From Bostrychus sinensis (lineage: Eukaryota; Chordata; Actinopteri; Gobiiformes; Eleotridae): a stretch of DNA of 64,000 nt. Shown in pieces: positions 10,908-22,420 of this stretch; position 1 is the first letter of the stretch; the number at the start of each line of letters is the position of its first letter. A program made the translations under genes and the position numbers. The notes under the pieces were generated by a model. The model was not told the origin of the DNA. It saw nothing but the letters and a program-made list of their open reading frames with translations, and did not search any database. The stretch lies in assembly GCA_020698575.1 (NCBI GenBank), contig CM036248.1, positions 11,995,729 to 12,059,728 on the forward strand. The letters run 5' to 3'.

Positions 10908-11678
10908 TATGTGTCCTCAAGTATATGTGAACCCTTTGAAATTTCATTTTTGCATGATTTGGTCATAAAATGATCTGATCTTCATCTAAGTTACAACAAT
11001 AGACAAACACAGTCTGCTTAAACTAGTGCTGCAAAAATATATATAAAACCCTTGTGCCAGTGATTTCTGTAAGTCTTTAGCTGACACTCAAGGATTCTTC
11101 TTCACCTCACTGAACATTCTCCGCTGCGCTTTTGCAGTCATCTTTACAGGACAGCCACTCCTAGGGAGAGTAGCAGCAGTGCGGAAAGTACCATGAACTC
11201 ATGAACATCAAGGCTCTTAGAGATACTTTTCAGGTTTATGCAAGTCAACGATTCTTGCTCGTAGGTCTTCTGAGAGCTGTTTTGTGCGAGGCATGGTTCA
11301 CATCAAGCAGTGCTTCTGCAGAATAGCAAACTCAAAATTGGGGTGTGTTTTTTATTGGGCAGGGCCACTTTAACCCACACTCCCAATCTTCTCACATTGA
11401 TTGGAGTCCAGGTTGACTGAAGCCTAACTCCAGTTAGCTCCTAAAGAAGTCATTAGCCTATGGGGTTCACATACTTTTTCCATCCTGCATTGTGAATGTT
11501 TACATAAATATTCAATAAAAACATGAAAACATTTTTTTTTTTTTTTTTTGCAGCATTAGTTTAAGCAGACTTGTCTATTGTTGTAACTTAGATGAAGATT
11601 AGATCACATTTTATGACCAAATCATGCAGAAATGCAAGTAATTCCAAAGTATTCACATACTTTCTCTTGCAACTGTTG
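10908..11678 (-). mobile_element. Tc1/mariner-like element with long inverted repeats, internally deleted
   Basis: About 120 bp at the left (10910-11035) reads as the inverted complement of 11533-11675. Shared blocks include ttacaacaatagacaa, gtctgcttaaact and gatttggtcataaaat. The outer right end ttgcaactg precedes a TA-containing flank. The centre holds the start of a transposase-like frame on the minus strand, from an ATG at 11294. Overall about 770 bp, too short for an autonomous Tc1, and the frame is cut short, so it is a dead copy. Confidence 0.75.
11085..11294 (-). pseudogene. truncated Tc1-type transposase
   Basis: Reading leftward from the ATG at 11292-11294, the first residues (MPRTKQLSEDLR) have the helix-turn-helix start typical of a fish Tc1-like transposase family. 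The frame then decays, though scattered family resemblance continues to about 11085. The catalytic DDE region is missing. It is not functional. Confidence 0.6.
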
Positions 11679-12185
11679 ATACAATGAAAATTGTGGTACT
11701 GACTTTTTGATGCCTATGGGATTTCAGCAATGATATTTGGTACAGAGATTCTCCATATTGTGCCAAAAATATTTTTATGAGCCCATTCTCTGCCAAACAG
11801 GAGCTTACAATCTTTACAAATCTGAACTACAAGCTAATGGACTTTATTTAACAGCCCTAGACACATTTATAGCCTGTCTGTCCTGGGAGAGGATCTTTCC
11901 TTCACTGTGGTCTCCACAAGGTTTCTTCTTTTTTTCCCCACAGTCAAGTTTTTTTAGAAGTTTTTCCTTACCAAGAAGGAGGGTCTAAGGACAGGGGACA
12001 TCCTGGATCTGTTAAGTTTAGTTATTGTTTATGTTTGATTGTGTCTTCATGATTGGTTGTGTGACTAATCATTTGTAAAGCCGTTTGCGGGGACTGCTGT
12101 TGTGATATTGCATTATATAAATTAAACTGAATTGAAATTTAACTTAATTTTAAAAATCCATTTAACTTAGCCTAGCTTAAATAAA
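11679..12185. other. intergenic, no gene seen
   Basis: A moderately decayed repeat-like stretch (tgtcctgggagaggatc, ttccttaccaagaagg, cgtttgcggggactgctgttg, aaattaaactgaattgaa) resembles a common dispersed fish repeat tail. The serine/phenylalanine-rich frame over 11737-11988 falls inside it and is not a gene. Confidence 0.4.
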
Positions 12186-12189
12186 CCTG

Positions 12190-12480
12190 ACCTTAGCAAA
12201 CCAGGCTTTTAGCACTTTTGTGGACACTCAAAGTTGCTTTACAATTTGATGCATTATTCATTCACTCCTGTCCTGGGGCAGACTGATGGAGATGTGGCCT
12301 ACAGACTCGACTCTCCCACCACCACCAAACTCACAATTATGACCTTCATACAGGGAAGGAGGGTGAAATGTCTTGCCTATAGACACAATGGTAGTGTGAA
12401 CTGGGGAGCGCAGCATTTAAACAGCCAACTTTCCAGTTATAGGACGACCGGTTTACCTCCTGAGCCACTGTCGCTCCACT
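12190..12480 (-). mobile_element. tRNA-derived SINE, decayed
   Basis: It shares its order of motifs with the better copy at 48060-48405: caaagttgctttacaattt, then ctggggcagactga, ccaccaccaaac, gtcttgcc, and a final gagccactgtcgctcc. On the minus strand the right end is the tRNA-like head. It is non-coding. Confidence 0.6.
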
Positions 12481-12954
12481 GAACAAAGTCTTCAGGCTCA
12501 TTTATTCTCTAAATATGCATACATTGTCTTTTTTAAGCTGTTCTAATTTACTGATGTGCAATTGTATTATATTATATTATTGTTATCATTATCAGACATC
12601 ATCTGACAGTAGCAGTATCAAATATAAAACGTCATCTTTCAAACATGGTATTTTTTGAGTACAAGACCAGAGAGCTGCTGCAGGTATTCACAGGGATAAA
12701 GCTTGTGTGTTTGGGTGGGGGGTGGGGGGGTATGGCTCGGGGGCTCGTGGAGGACGACCAAGTGTGTGCACGCATTCAAATGTGGGATTTTCTTGTCAGA
12801 GTAGCAGGGTTCGGGATTAGTTTAGGATCTGACGGAGACAGAGGAGAGGCGGCCTGATGACTTTAGCCACATAAAGAGATGACTGGGCAAATACAGGCAC
12901 ATACATCAATATCACCCACCACCAAGCAGCAGCAGCACATTATAGCAGCTACCA
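12481..12954. other. intergenic, no gene seen
   Basis: AT-rich to 12640, then a G-rich stretch at 12712-12740. There is no convincing coding potential, despite a 70-codon frame at 12645-12857. Confidence 0.35.
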
Positions 12955-13050
12955 TACAGTTAGACCAACCCGGGAGATTTCCTTTTGCTTATGCATGACT
13001 GGAGCGAAGGAAATTAATATCAGTGAATTGAATCCGCTCCTATGGTAGAT
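12955..13050. promoter_or_regulatory. candidate conserved non-coding element
   Basis: A short repeat-free island with ccgggagatttcc, ttatgcatgac, ggaaattaatatcagtgaattgaatccgc cores. Homeodomain and bicoid-type (gaatcc) sites are packed together with a retained CpG. Function is inferred only. Confidence 0.25.
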
Positions 13051-13083
13051 CTTTATGCTTCCTCAAACCTCACACAAGGCAAA

Positions 13084-13133
13084 AGAGATGCACACACACA
13101 CATACGTACATTTACACACACACACACAAACAC
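13084..13133. repeat. CA microsatellite
   Basis: Imperfect (CA)n with cgta and tt interruptions. Confidence 0.85.
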
Positions 13134-13144
13134 GAGTAGCATTG

Positions 13145-13265
13145 AGAGACAGGCACTAAAATAAGCCCTGTTCCGGCGGGTGCACTGCTGGGGCTCCTGC
13201 TGGGCTGTTTTAATGGGGAAAATTAGCCAAGCAGAAAGGTGGATCGTGTTTGTTATGCTCCAGTG
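13145..13265. promoter_or_regulatory. candidate conserved non-coding element
   Basis: This segment keeps ccggcgggtgcactgc and the A/T core ttttaatggggaaaattagc (homeodomain-like), and is free of repeats. It lies next to a CA repeat and a C/T-rich stretch. The call is weak and rests on composition and motif density. Confidence 0.2.
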
Positions 13266-13539
13266 TGCCCTCCTCTCTGTTGTCCGCTCAGTCTCTCTCT
13301 GTCTGTTTGGCTGCGCTCTCCTGTGACACGGTTGGACCCCGCCAGCTGCTGCCACCGACGCCTCCACGCTCGGCTCCCGCTGCTGCCACCGCCGCCCGTC
13401 CACAATGACATATACAAACAGGACGAGTGTACAGAGGATGTGCAGATATAGGACTGGTCAGTGTGGGTTTACAATGAGAAGTGTGGGTTAAAAATGGTTC
13501 AGTGATGACTAAACAGTATGGCTGCTAGTGTTGAAGATG

Positions 13540-13945
13540 ATACTAATCAAGATCAAGACCAGTCAGAGTCCAGAGTGAACCAAAACAAAGATAAGGCTGA
13601 GACTTTTAAGGTTCGAGACTGAGACCAAGGCAAACCGAGACCAGGTCAAGACCAAGCTCTCTAACATTAAACCAAGGGGGGAAAGTAAAAAAAAAAAAAA
13701 AGTAGTTCAAACATATAGGTTTATTTTAATGATCTAATGCAACAGACTCCACAAACAAACAGCTCATGTTCCTGGTTCTTCTAATGCTGAATACAAACAG
13801 CATTTTCTGATAATGTTTGGTAAATAAAATCTCAGAGACTGCCACATCCGAGACTGAAACAAGGCTGAGTAAAATTGGATTCGAGACCAAAACAAAGACC
13901 AAGTAAAACTGCAGCTGAGACCGAGACGAGACCAAAAAATGGTTT
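13540..13945. repeat. dispersed repeat with gagaccaagac motifs, copy 1
   Basis: The ends are rich in gagaccaagac-type decamers. The centre contains aatgatctaatgcaacagac and ccacaaacaaacagc. The second copy at 14822-15440 has the same order, so both derive from one dispersed element, probably a non-autonomous transposon. It is non-coding. Confidence 0.65.
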
Positions 13946-14140
13946 CAAGACTGCTCTCGGGCACAACAATGCTGCATTTGAAAGAATGATGCCATAAAAT
14001 AAACAGAGACATATTAAAAAGAGGAATTATCATTAGCCACTAAATTATGAATAATTAAATGGGTTTGGCAGCTGATGTGTCTGAACCTGGTTAGAAAACA
14101 TTAGCAAGTGTAAATATATTGTAGCAGTTACCACATATAC

Positions 14141-14412
14141 TGTAGTCTAGAGGCAGTAGCCCAGTTGGTAAAGACGGTCACCCACTCACCTAAAGGTTGG
14201 AGATTTGATCCCCACAACTAGCAATGCATACTGCCGTTGTGTTATTGGGCAAGATACTTCACCCACCTTGCCTGACTGTGTGGCTGGTGGTGGTCAGAGA
14301 TAATGGCTGCCACGTTTTCTATCACTGAGTGTGACTGAGGAGTGAATGAATAATGCACCAAATTGTAAAGCGACTTTGATTGTCTAGAAAAGTGCTGTAT
14401 AAGATTAATGCT
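14141..14412 (+). mobile_element. tRNA-derived SINE
   Basis: The plus-strand head gcagtagcccagttggtaaa is A-box-like, and ggagatttgatccccac at about 14200 is B-box-like. The body has ttgggcaagatacttcaccc and the tail has gcaccaaattgtaaagcgac. This is the opposite orientation of the same SINE type at 12190, 45236 and 48060. Confidence 0.65.
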
Positions 14413-14821
14413 TTTTATTATAGCTATTTGTTTAGGCTTGGGACAAAGAATCAACAACTAATCTGCCTCCACCTAACACCGTCCTCTGCATCCTCTTCTC
14501 TCACATCAACTAACTTAATGTCCTCTTTCAACAGCTCCATAAAGCTTCTCTTTGGTCTTCCTCTAGGCCTCCTTCTTGCCTGGCAGCTCTAACCTCAGCA
14601 TCATATACCAAAATGTCCACCGTCCCGCCTCTGCTCATGTCCAAACTATCTTTGTTTGGCCTCTCTGCACTCATTTCTTATCCTATCTATCATTGTCATT
14701 CCCAAAGAGAACCTCAACATCTTCTGCTCTGCTACCTCCAGCTCTGCCTCCTGTCTCTTCCTCAGTGCCGCAGAACATATCTTCAAAGTATCTTATCATG
14801 TGTTCAATATCCTGGCTTAAA
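14413..14821. other. intergenic, C/T-rich, no gene seen
   Basis: C/T-rich sequence such as cctctgcatcctcttctctc gives several serine/leucine-rich frames on the plus strand. It recalls a known fish repeat type that encodes nothing. No splice or start context supports a gene. Confidence 0.35.
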
Positions 14822-15440
14822 ACACTGTAATAATCAAGACCAAGGCCAGTCCGAGCCCAGAGTGAACTGAGACCAAGACAAGGCCAAGACTTTTAGGGTT
14901 CCAGACCGAGACTAAGTCAAGACCAAACACAAGGAACTAACAATAAGTCAAGGGGAAAAGTTAAAACAAGTGGTTCAAATACATTAATGATCAATTTAAT
15001 GATCTGATGCAACAGACTCCACAAACAAACAGCGACAGATCATTATCCTGTTAGTTTGTCTGAGACAAATGAACAGATTAGCAATACAATTTTAGGAGAT
15101 GTTGTTTTTACCTTAACATCTTTCGGACGACGACATGTTAAAAACAACATTTCCTAAAATTGTTTGTCTGCGATAAATGAACAGAATAGCAATATACTAC
15201 AACATGGAGACAAAATGAACTTACTAAACCTGTTACATGGTTCTTCTAAAGCGGAAAACTAATAACTGCAAAATTATGGAGAATACCATTTTTTATAGTG
15301 TGTGAAAAAAAATCTTAGAGACCTCCACATTCGAGATCAAGACAAGACCCAGTTGAAATTATAGCTGAGACCGAAACAATAACTGACTGTAAAAAAAAAA
15401 AAAAAAAAAAAAAAATGTCTCAGTACTGGTCTCAGGACCA
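14822..15440. repeat. dispersed repeat with gagaccaagac motifs, copy 2
   Basis: It parallels copy 1: gtccgagcccagagtgaact near the left, aatgatctgatgcaacagac and ccacaaacaaacagc in the centre, and gacaagacccagttgaaatt near the right. It is about 200 bp longer than copy 1, through added central sequence and an A-run (15392-15414). Confidence 0.65.
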
Positions 15441-15456
15441 AGACATCATGTATTGT

Positions 15457-15490
15457 ATGTACCATGTATTGTAAACAATACATGGTACAT
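15457..15490. repeat. perfect 16-bp inverted repeat with 2-nt centre
   Basis: atgtaccatgtattgt (15457-15472) and acaatacatggtacat (15475-15490) are exact reverse complements separated by aa. The nearby sequence does not extend the stem. Confidence 0.9.
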
Positions 15491-16820
15491 TGAAAACTGT
15501 ACTGCCAAATACAGCACTGTGGCACATGTGTTTTGAAGGAACAATATTTAAGCAATGTCACCATTTGAATGACAAATAAACAACAACAAACACATATTCT
15601 TTACTTTTACTTGCTGTTCTTGAGGCATATGTATATTTTTGAAGCCTACAACACAAAGGAATCCACAGTAAAATGTCCCACCATATGCCAGCCCAAATTA
15701 AGGATTTGTTTTGTCACTGCTTATATCCACCACTGTCATAGTCAATGTCATTATCTCACTCCCTCGACCTGCTCCTGCAAGTGCTCTCTCTGGCAACGTC
15801 CCACCCACCACACGCACACACACACACAAACACACAAAACAGACGAAAAAAATATATACCAGTGCAAACAAACGGGTGCTTAGGCATGATATGGAAGTGG
15901 GACTGTGCGGAGACTGACAGAGTGAGAGATTGAGGGAAATGGGTGCGAGAGGAGGATGAGAGAGGATAGGCTGAAGGGTGAAAAGCTCCTTTGTTCTGGA
16001 TGTCCTTGAGACAGCTGACATGGGCACAATGACACCCTCTTTCACAGCGATCGGGGAGTCACAGCAGAGACAGGCGAGGATTTAGTTACTTCTGGCACCG
16101 GGAGTTGGCACTATATGGAGAGAGTAGTAAGAGATTGTCGTACAACTAGACCTCATGTGTGAGAGAGAGTGGGTTTAGACCAAAGTGGTATAGTGCACAG
16201 TATAGTCCCCAATGGTTTTTATATACTAAGGAACAATTTAATCAGTTTGTGATATCTGGAAATGTCTCAGAAATGACCAAATCAAGGCATACTACTTAAA
16301 AACGTATTTAATTAACTCTTTAATTTCCACACTAATTGGACCATATGAGTCTGGAATAAAGTTGAATTGAATTGAACTCTGTCAGTAAAACTATGTTCCT
16401 GACTGTCACTTATCAACATTTCAAGTTTTAATTTTCAAATTGACCAGTCAGGAAGTAAATATATAGGTTAACCAGGTGGTCTTTTCAACAAACGTTTTTT
16501 TTTATTTATACATAAAAACATGACAGAGTTTAGAAATCATATTTTAAAAGATTTTTTTTCTTATCTATAAATTTGCATTTGGCTCTGGGTCATTTTTATT
16601 TTTTTATTTTTTTATTTTTTTTTACAGCTTTCAAACAGTGATACTTCTGGACACCAATGGAATCCAGTGGTTTTAATTGGTCTTGCATACACTTCTTAAT
16701 GAGGTGAATGAAAATAAATAGCCAAGCATAGGTTTTCTGAATATTTTGTGTGGCAATATGGCAACAAAGATCAACTGTGCAGTTACAATGCCAATTAAAG
16801 GGTTAATGTACTGTATTTTA

Positions 16821-16848
16821 GTAGTAGTAGTAGTAGTAGTAGTAGTAG
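16821..16848. repeat. TAG/GTA trinucleotide microsatellite
   Basis: Nine uninterrupted units of a GTA-type trinucleotide. Confidence 0.9.
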
Positions 16849-17507
16849 ACATAGTAATAGTATTTAACAGTATTTACACCATTGCACTGGTGCCAGTCAT
16901 GAATATAGGTTACCTGCAACTTGTTCAGCAGTAACTTGAATTTCTATATAATTTAATGACTAAGTTGCTATGCCTAACATCAGTGTGGGTACATGCAGTA
17001 GTAGTCTATAGCAGTAATTTGACTTTCTCTTAGTTGGAACACTGTATTATGCTGGCACTATGGGGAGAATCATAAAAGATAGTTGTACAACTAAACGTAT
17101 GTGTGAGAGAAAAGTGGGTTGAGACCAGGGCAGTATAGTGCACAGTTCCAAATGGTTTTAATGCTCAAGTCAGGAAGATAGTGCACAGAGACAGGAAGTT
17201 AGGCTGATCATTATGAGACCACTTTAATCAGTTCTTGCTATTCTCTGCCATGATTACTTGCAATTAGTGTAATGTATTTCTGTAGTTTAAACTTACAATG
17301 ACAGTATTTAAAACCAAAATTTAATGACCACAGACTCATGCATTGCACTAATTATGTCAATGCTATGGCAGCTAATGTCACTATATACAAGAAGTAGTCC
17401 AGTCATAATCTGAGTCTCTCTTAGTTCAAGTACAATGCTGGCTCTGATGGAAGTAGTAAGATATAGTAGTACAACTAGACCTCATGTGCGAGACTGTGGG
17501 TTAAGAC

Positions 17508-17921
17508 CAGAGGTGCCCAAACTATGGCACAGGGGCCAAATGCAGCCTCAGACTGTTTTCTATTGTTAATTGTCAGTTGGCCCTCAGTTATCATATCATT
17601 CACACAGCAGTTATGTATGGAAATACAAGCACTTTCTGAGAGACTTGGCATCAATAAAGAAACCTATTGAAATTCATGGTTGGTGATGCTGCTCAAAGAA
17701 AATAACTTCTATGTGCCAGCTCCAAGCCTGGATAAATGAAGGCTTGCGGATAGGCATTCGAAGTATAACCTATGCCAATCTACTAAATGATGGGAGACCC
17801 CTTTCTTTTATGGTACTCCTTTGTGATACGCCAATAGTTTCTTGAGATTGGCCCCTTTTCTCATATATTTTTCAGTATGTGGCCCTAAATTAAAAAAAAA
17901 AAAAAAGTTTGGACACCTCTG
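17508..17921. mobile_element. hAT-type MITE (cagaggtgcccaaact ends)
   Basis: The left end is cagaggtgcccaaact and the right end, on the minus strand, is cagaggtgtccaaact, a near-perfect inverted pair. The interior has ccaaatgcagcctcag and a gtgccagctccaagcctgg segment. It splits one copy of the local repeat at 16045-17975. The two unsplit copies give the empty-site structure. Same end type as 62962-63288. Confidence 0.8.
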
Positions 17922-18530
17922 GTAGACCAAGCACAGTATAGTCCTCATGGCTTTTTTGCTCAAGTCAAGATAAAGTCTCCTGCATCCTAGAATGTGCACA
18001 GATATGGGAGGCTGTGCAATTCCTCTGGCGTAAGCAGTCATTACCTGCACAATTTAAGAATTTCTCTTTTATACAAAGTACATCATAGTATTTTTTACAG
18101 ACTAAGACCACTGACAAATGCATAGCTCTAAGTGTGAAACTGCAGTGCTACTCAACTCTAAATGTGGTGGTAGCGCATAGAGAAATGGAAATTGTTGTTC
18201 TGTTAATGTGTGTACACACCTCAGTACAACTGGAGGTAAGGTGGCAACCTTTTTGCATTTAACCTTCATGTGTTGAAAAAAATAACAAATTAACATAAAC
18301 AAAGAGAGTTAGCTCAAGCAGCATCTCAAGTGGTTCAGTGAAGTCCAGGTCTGGTCCAGGGGATAATCTGTATGAAGCCCAACAGAGGGACCATTATGTT
18401 CACAGATGATCTGTGCAATAGAAACGTAAAGAGTATGGTAGTGCTGTATTGTTGTCGGTGAGTTCATCATAAACCAGACACACACAGCATTTGAACAGAG
18501 AAGACAAAAACAATAGCACAAATAAAAGTG

Positions 18531-19031
18531 ATTAAAGAGGCTATATTGTACTTTTATATACATTTTTAAATCAGTCTTGGTTGCCTCAAAAACAGCATTT
18601 CACGTTTTACCTTTAAAAAAAGATTATCTGGTTTAAAAAAAATGTTTTTAATAAGTACTCTATTGGTGCCATAAAGAAACAGGTGAAGAAACCAGCAGAG
18701 TATAGCAGAGTGCATCTCCGTTACATTATTTTGAACAGAATAAAAGAAAAAACAGCACTTCCCTTCCTTTAACATTTTGTACGATGGGATAAATGAATAA
18801 GAGCAGACTGGATGTAGAGGGCTTGTTGATTGGTCAGTGCTTCCTGGACTGGGCAGGGGTTTGTGGAACCAAGCGTTTGAGGCCTCAGAATGGCCATGCC
18901 TGAGAATACAGGATAACTCAAACGTGTGTGGATGAAGCAAAACTCAACTCCAGGTATGTTTTTGATGAGGGATCAAGGTTATAACATGATAGAAGTCTCA
19001 GAAAAGTTGATTTTGCAAAATATATTCCCTT
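18531..19031. mobile_element. DNA transposon, second copy of the 5288-6123 type
   Basis: The left end is attaaagaggctatattgta. The right end, on the minus strand, is caagggaatatattttgcaa. The inside has aatgaataagagcagactgg, ttgttgattggtcagtgctt and ctccaggtatgtttttgatg. It is about 500 bp with no transposase frame. Confidence 0.6.
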
Positions 19032-19039
19032 GTTGGAGA

Positions 19040-19222
19040 ATAAAATGCAGGTCTTGGCTTATTTCACGAGCCCGCAATGACTCCGGCCACTTGCCTCCTG
19101 TCAGTCCAAGTTTCTCTCCCATTTTTGTCACTTTGTCTTTGTCCATCAAAGGAATACACAATCTCTTTTATCAGCCTGTGATCACACTAATTAGGAGCGG
19201 AAATGTCATAAATTCCACATAT
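19040..19222. promoter_or_regulatory. candidate conserved non-coding element
   Basis: Repeat-free sequence with cacgagcccgcaatgactccgg in part, a TCF/LEF-like atcaaagg beside ctttgtc, and actaattaggagcgg (homeodomain core). CpG is retained in an AT-rich desert. It lies about 21 kb upstream of pou3f4. Enhancer function is inference. Confidence 0.35.
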
Positions 19223-19589
19223 TTTGTATAAAGCACAACTTCAGCTCTGACTCTGGCTCCAAAATATGCAGCCTCGCTCTTGTTACGTCCTGTAAGCGCT
19301 CCGAACTCCACTATTTGCACACAAACACTGGATGGAATATGAGAAATATGCATTGGCCCTCTTCTTCTTCCTCCAAACCTCAGCCTCAGTTCCTGCCCCG
19401 GGAGGTGTTGGACCGCCTCACATGTCCAACCCAAACACACTGAAGCCACATCAGAGGGGGTCCTGTCCTCCCCAGTCCTCCCCCAGTCCACAGGTCTCTG
19501 CATAAACATATTATTCTGTATTAAATGTTTCCCATATTTGTTATTCTTCCCTTTTCGAGACTCCAGGTGGAATTGGTACGAAACCAAAA

Positions 19590-19800
19590 ATCATATGTGC
19601 CTCGCTTTGAATAAAAGAGGTGGCCGAGGGATCGCTCTGAAAGGGGATGGAGAATTCCCTTTCGAGCTGAAACTTGTAACAACATTTGCGCAGATGCTTT
19701 GATTGCCTCGGATTCCTCCTTACACGTCCAACAAAGGCAGCGCTGTGTCCTCGAGAAGTGCTCTTTTCCCCACTGTATACGACTACCCAGAATTCATAGC
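19590..19800. promoter_or_regulatory. candidate conserved non-coding element
   Basis: CpG-bearing island with gaataaaagaggtggccgag, atgctttgattgcctcgg and caacaaaggcagcgc (Sox/TCF-like). It has no repeat signature and no plausible reading frame. Confidence 0.3.
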
Positions 19801-19830
19801 AGAATCAGGAAGTGTGTGTATGTGTGCACT

Positions 19831-20030
19831 CAGAGGAGGTCCCACTAAAGAGACCTGCAGCTTCTGAATCAGATCCAATTGGTATCAAGAGCCACTGAAG
19901 CTTGTATTAGATTGAACAGAGATAGGAGGTGACAGCTGAGGGCCACTGAGGAGCCAAAATGGCCGACTGTAGAAGAGAGAGATGATGATGGGGGCTCAGT
20001 TATGCAAACTTTTGGACTCCCATGACTGTA
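19831..20030. repeat. direct duplication, copy 1 of about 190 bp
   Basis: It contains gaggtgacagctgaggg, ccactgaggagccaaaatgg and gccgactgtagaagag. Copy 2 at 20845-21045 has the same order with about one change in six or seven bases. The core has an E-box (cagctg) and a YY1-like aaaatggc. Possibly an old duplicated regulatory element or a low-copy repeat. Confidence 0.6.
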
Positions 20031-20844
20031 GCAGATCATCCCAAAGCCTCCTGAAGGTTTTCTGGTCTGCATTGTCACAGCTCAGGCTACACTAAGAGAA
20101 ATAAGTACTCAATAAAAGTATTAATATTAGTAATAAATTTACTTAAAGCTACTATGAGCAGTGTATTTTTCAATAATTCATAAACATTATCCAAGTGTCC
20201 ACAGATATGATGTTCTGAAATGCTTGCATCGCTGATCGTCCAATCAGAAAAGCAGAAAGTGCTCTGTGCTCTGGTTGCCACATAGACCACATCTGTACCT
20301 GCAGCAGCTGTGGACACAGCACACACAGAGCTACAAAACCTCTTGGCAAACAAACACTGTGACTTGCAACCCACACGACTACTGTTTTGATTTACACTTA
20401 CAGAACCTATAAGTAGTAGAAAAAATTATCAGCAAAATTATAATTTGAGTGAAAAAAAGAAGAAAAAATGTATTAATTCTAAACTTTACTCACATACAAA
20501 CTTTTAGAACAGTATAGAAAAAACTTTTTGTTTAGTTTTTGCAGTTGTGCCCTAAGTTTTAGAAGTACTACTAGTACTCTCACTAAACCTATAACTCAAG
20601 CCCAGGTCAAGTATTTGGTCATTTCCACCACTACATTTATGTAAAAATGCATAGTCCAGTAACTTTTGTTTCTGCAAGGGTGTGGCAGCAAATGTATACC
20701 TCACCATGTGACAATGTCTTGCAATTTCTACTATTTTGTATTGTTCAAGCGTCTGTTACTATTATTTTTATGTCTGACAATAACATTCAGTAAAACGTTT
20801 TACTTAAATAAATAAATTTTAAAAAATAGATGTGTGTGTGTGCT
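20031..20844. other. spacer between duplicated copies, no gene seen
   Basis: AT-rich. A stretch at 20150-20400 (gtgtccacagatatgatgtt, ccacatctgtacctgcagc) may be a dispersed repeat of unknown type. No coding support. Confidence 0.35.
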
Positions 20845-21045
20845 CTGTGGAGGTCCGACCTACCCGTTCTGAATCAGGTCCAACTGGTTCAGGACCCCTG
20901 AAGCCAGTGGAGTTGTATCAGATTGAATGGAGATGCGAGGTGACAGCTGAGTGGCCACTGTGGAGCCAAAATGGCCGACTTCAGAAGAGCGAGGTGATGA
21001 TGGTGGCCTCCTGCTCAATTATGCAATTATGTCCAAATTACTGCC
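20845..21045. repeat. direct duplication, copy 2 of about 190 bp
   Basis: Parallel to 19831-20030: gaggtgacagctgagtgg, ccactgtggagccaaaatgg, gccgacttcagaagagcg. It keeps the same E-box and YY1-like sites. Confidence 0.6.
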
Positions 21046-22420
21046 AGAGCTTGGGCCTATCGCAGCGGCTGATAGCCTTAAGCTAACTGTAAGTGTGAGG
21101 TGATGACGTGGTCCCAAAAATCTCACTCTGCCCTGTAGACCTGTAGCCCCAGTGCAGGAGGAACATAATATAATCCAGGTTATCATGGCGCAAAACATAT
21201 GTGGCAGGTGGACCAAAGGTAGGACCAAAACGTAAACCGAGGTTAATAATATGTTTAATGCTCAGTTTATTTGAAGCCTAAATAATGTTTTAATTATATG
21301 AAATGAGCCATAAAACATATTCTGTTCTGGGTCACATTAAAATCCGGTCTTACCAAGAGACCAGCTGAGTACAAATGGAATAGGTTCAACTTGATAATGA
21401 GGGGCCCCAACGCAGGTTTTTAGAAAGGGTCCTAAGGTTATAAAGCATTCAGTACTTCAGGTTTATGTAGCTTGTATTTTATAAAACGCAGCAGCAAAAA
21501 ATAATGCTTACATTATTGTTTAATGTCTACATAGTTTCATTAAAATTGACTTTTTATTATTATTATGATTATTGGTTTAAATTTTGTTTGTATAAAAATC
21601 ATTAAAACATTCCCTTAAGACAACTCAAAGATGATGCAGGTCTGTCCTGGTTTTATATTTTGTAATGGGTTCGCTAATTTAATAATTTATGGTACAGACT
21701 TGACCCTAGACCCAAAAGGACCCACTCACAGGGGCCCCTAAACCTCCTGGGCCCCACTGCACTGGCTGCACTGCCTAATGCTGCACCCCTAAATAGATTA
21801 CTGTATGTTTCGGATGCAGAAAATTGTTTCGAATATAGACAAAATGATCATTTATGAATGGCATTATTTTCAGAAGTTTATAGACAAACAAATGTAAGCA
21901 TATATAGTCCTGTATAGTCACCTCAACTTGTGTCTCAGACTTTTCATTTTTCAGTTACTTTTAACAACAAAGCAGGCAAACTGAGCACTGCTGGAGAGGA
22001 AGCATGTTTCTCTTTGAGCACACAAAGGTTTTAATAGATGTTCATGGAAATTTCATAGATAAATTCAGTTTGATTCTAAAATAGTCTAAATTTAACTCTT
22101 AATATGACCTGTTTCCTCTGGAGTTAATCATGAACAACAGGACGTCCCTTCAGGTTTATACCACAAAGTGTTTTCAAGACGCAGAACGGAGTTGAAAAAT
22201 TAAACCAGAAATTTCTCCACCAAACACCGCCAAAAACTACTCACCTCCCCTTTAATATGATTATCTACTGTGTCATTAGCCTTGAGGCTCGAGTTTAATC
22301 AAATGTGACTAGTTCTGCCTATAGAAAATGTAAGCAGTGATATACAAATTAACACAAGAGTGGGTTACATAATTAACCACCACAGTTAATAAAAGCATAT
22401 CTTCCAGTATTGCTTGTCAC
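21046..22420. other. intergenic with repeat scraps
   Basis: Around 21400-21790 there are ggggcccc-type ends (gaggggccccaacgcagg, tgggccccactgcactgg) of a decayed transposon. The remainder is AT-rich and non-coding. Confidence 0.4.

Larger units (their letters stand above)
16045..17975. repeat. three diverged direct copies of an about 110-bp unit
   Basis: Copies start near 16110, 17056 and 17440. Each has a cactat/ctctgatgg lead, a gtacaactagacctcatgtg-type block, a gtgggtttagacca block, a cacagtatagtcc block and an atggttttt end. The third copy is split by the hAT-type element at 17508-17921. Function unknown. Confidence 0.65.
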
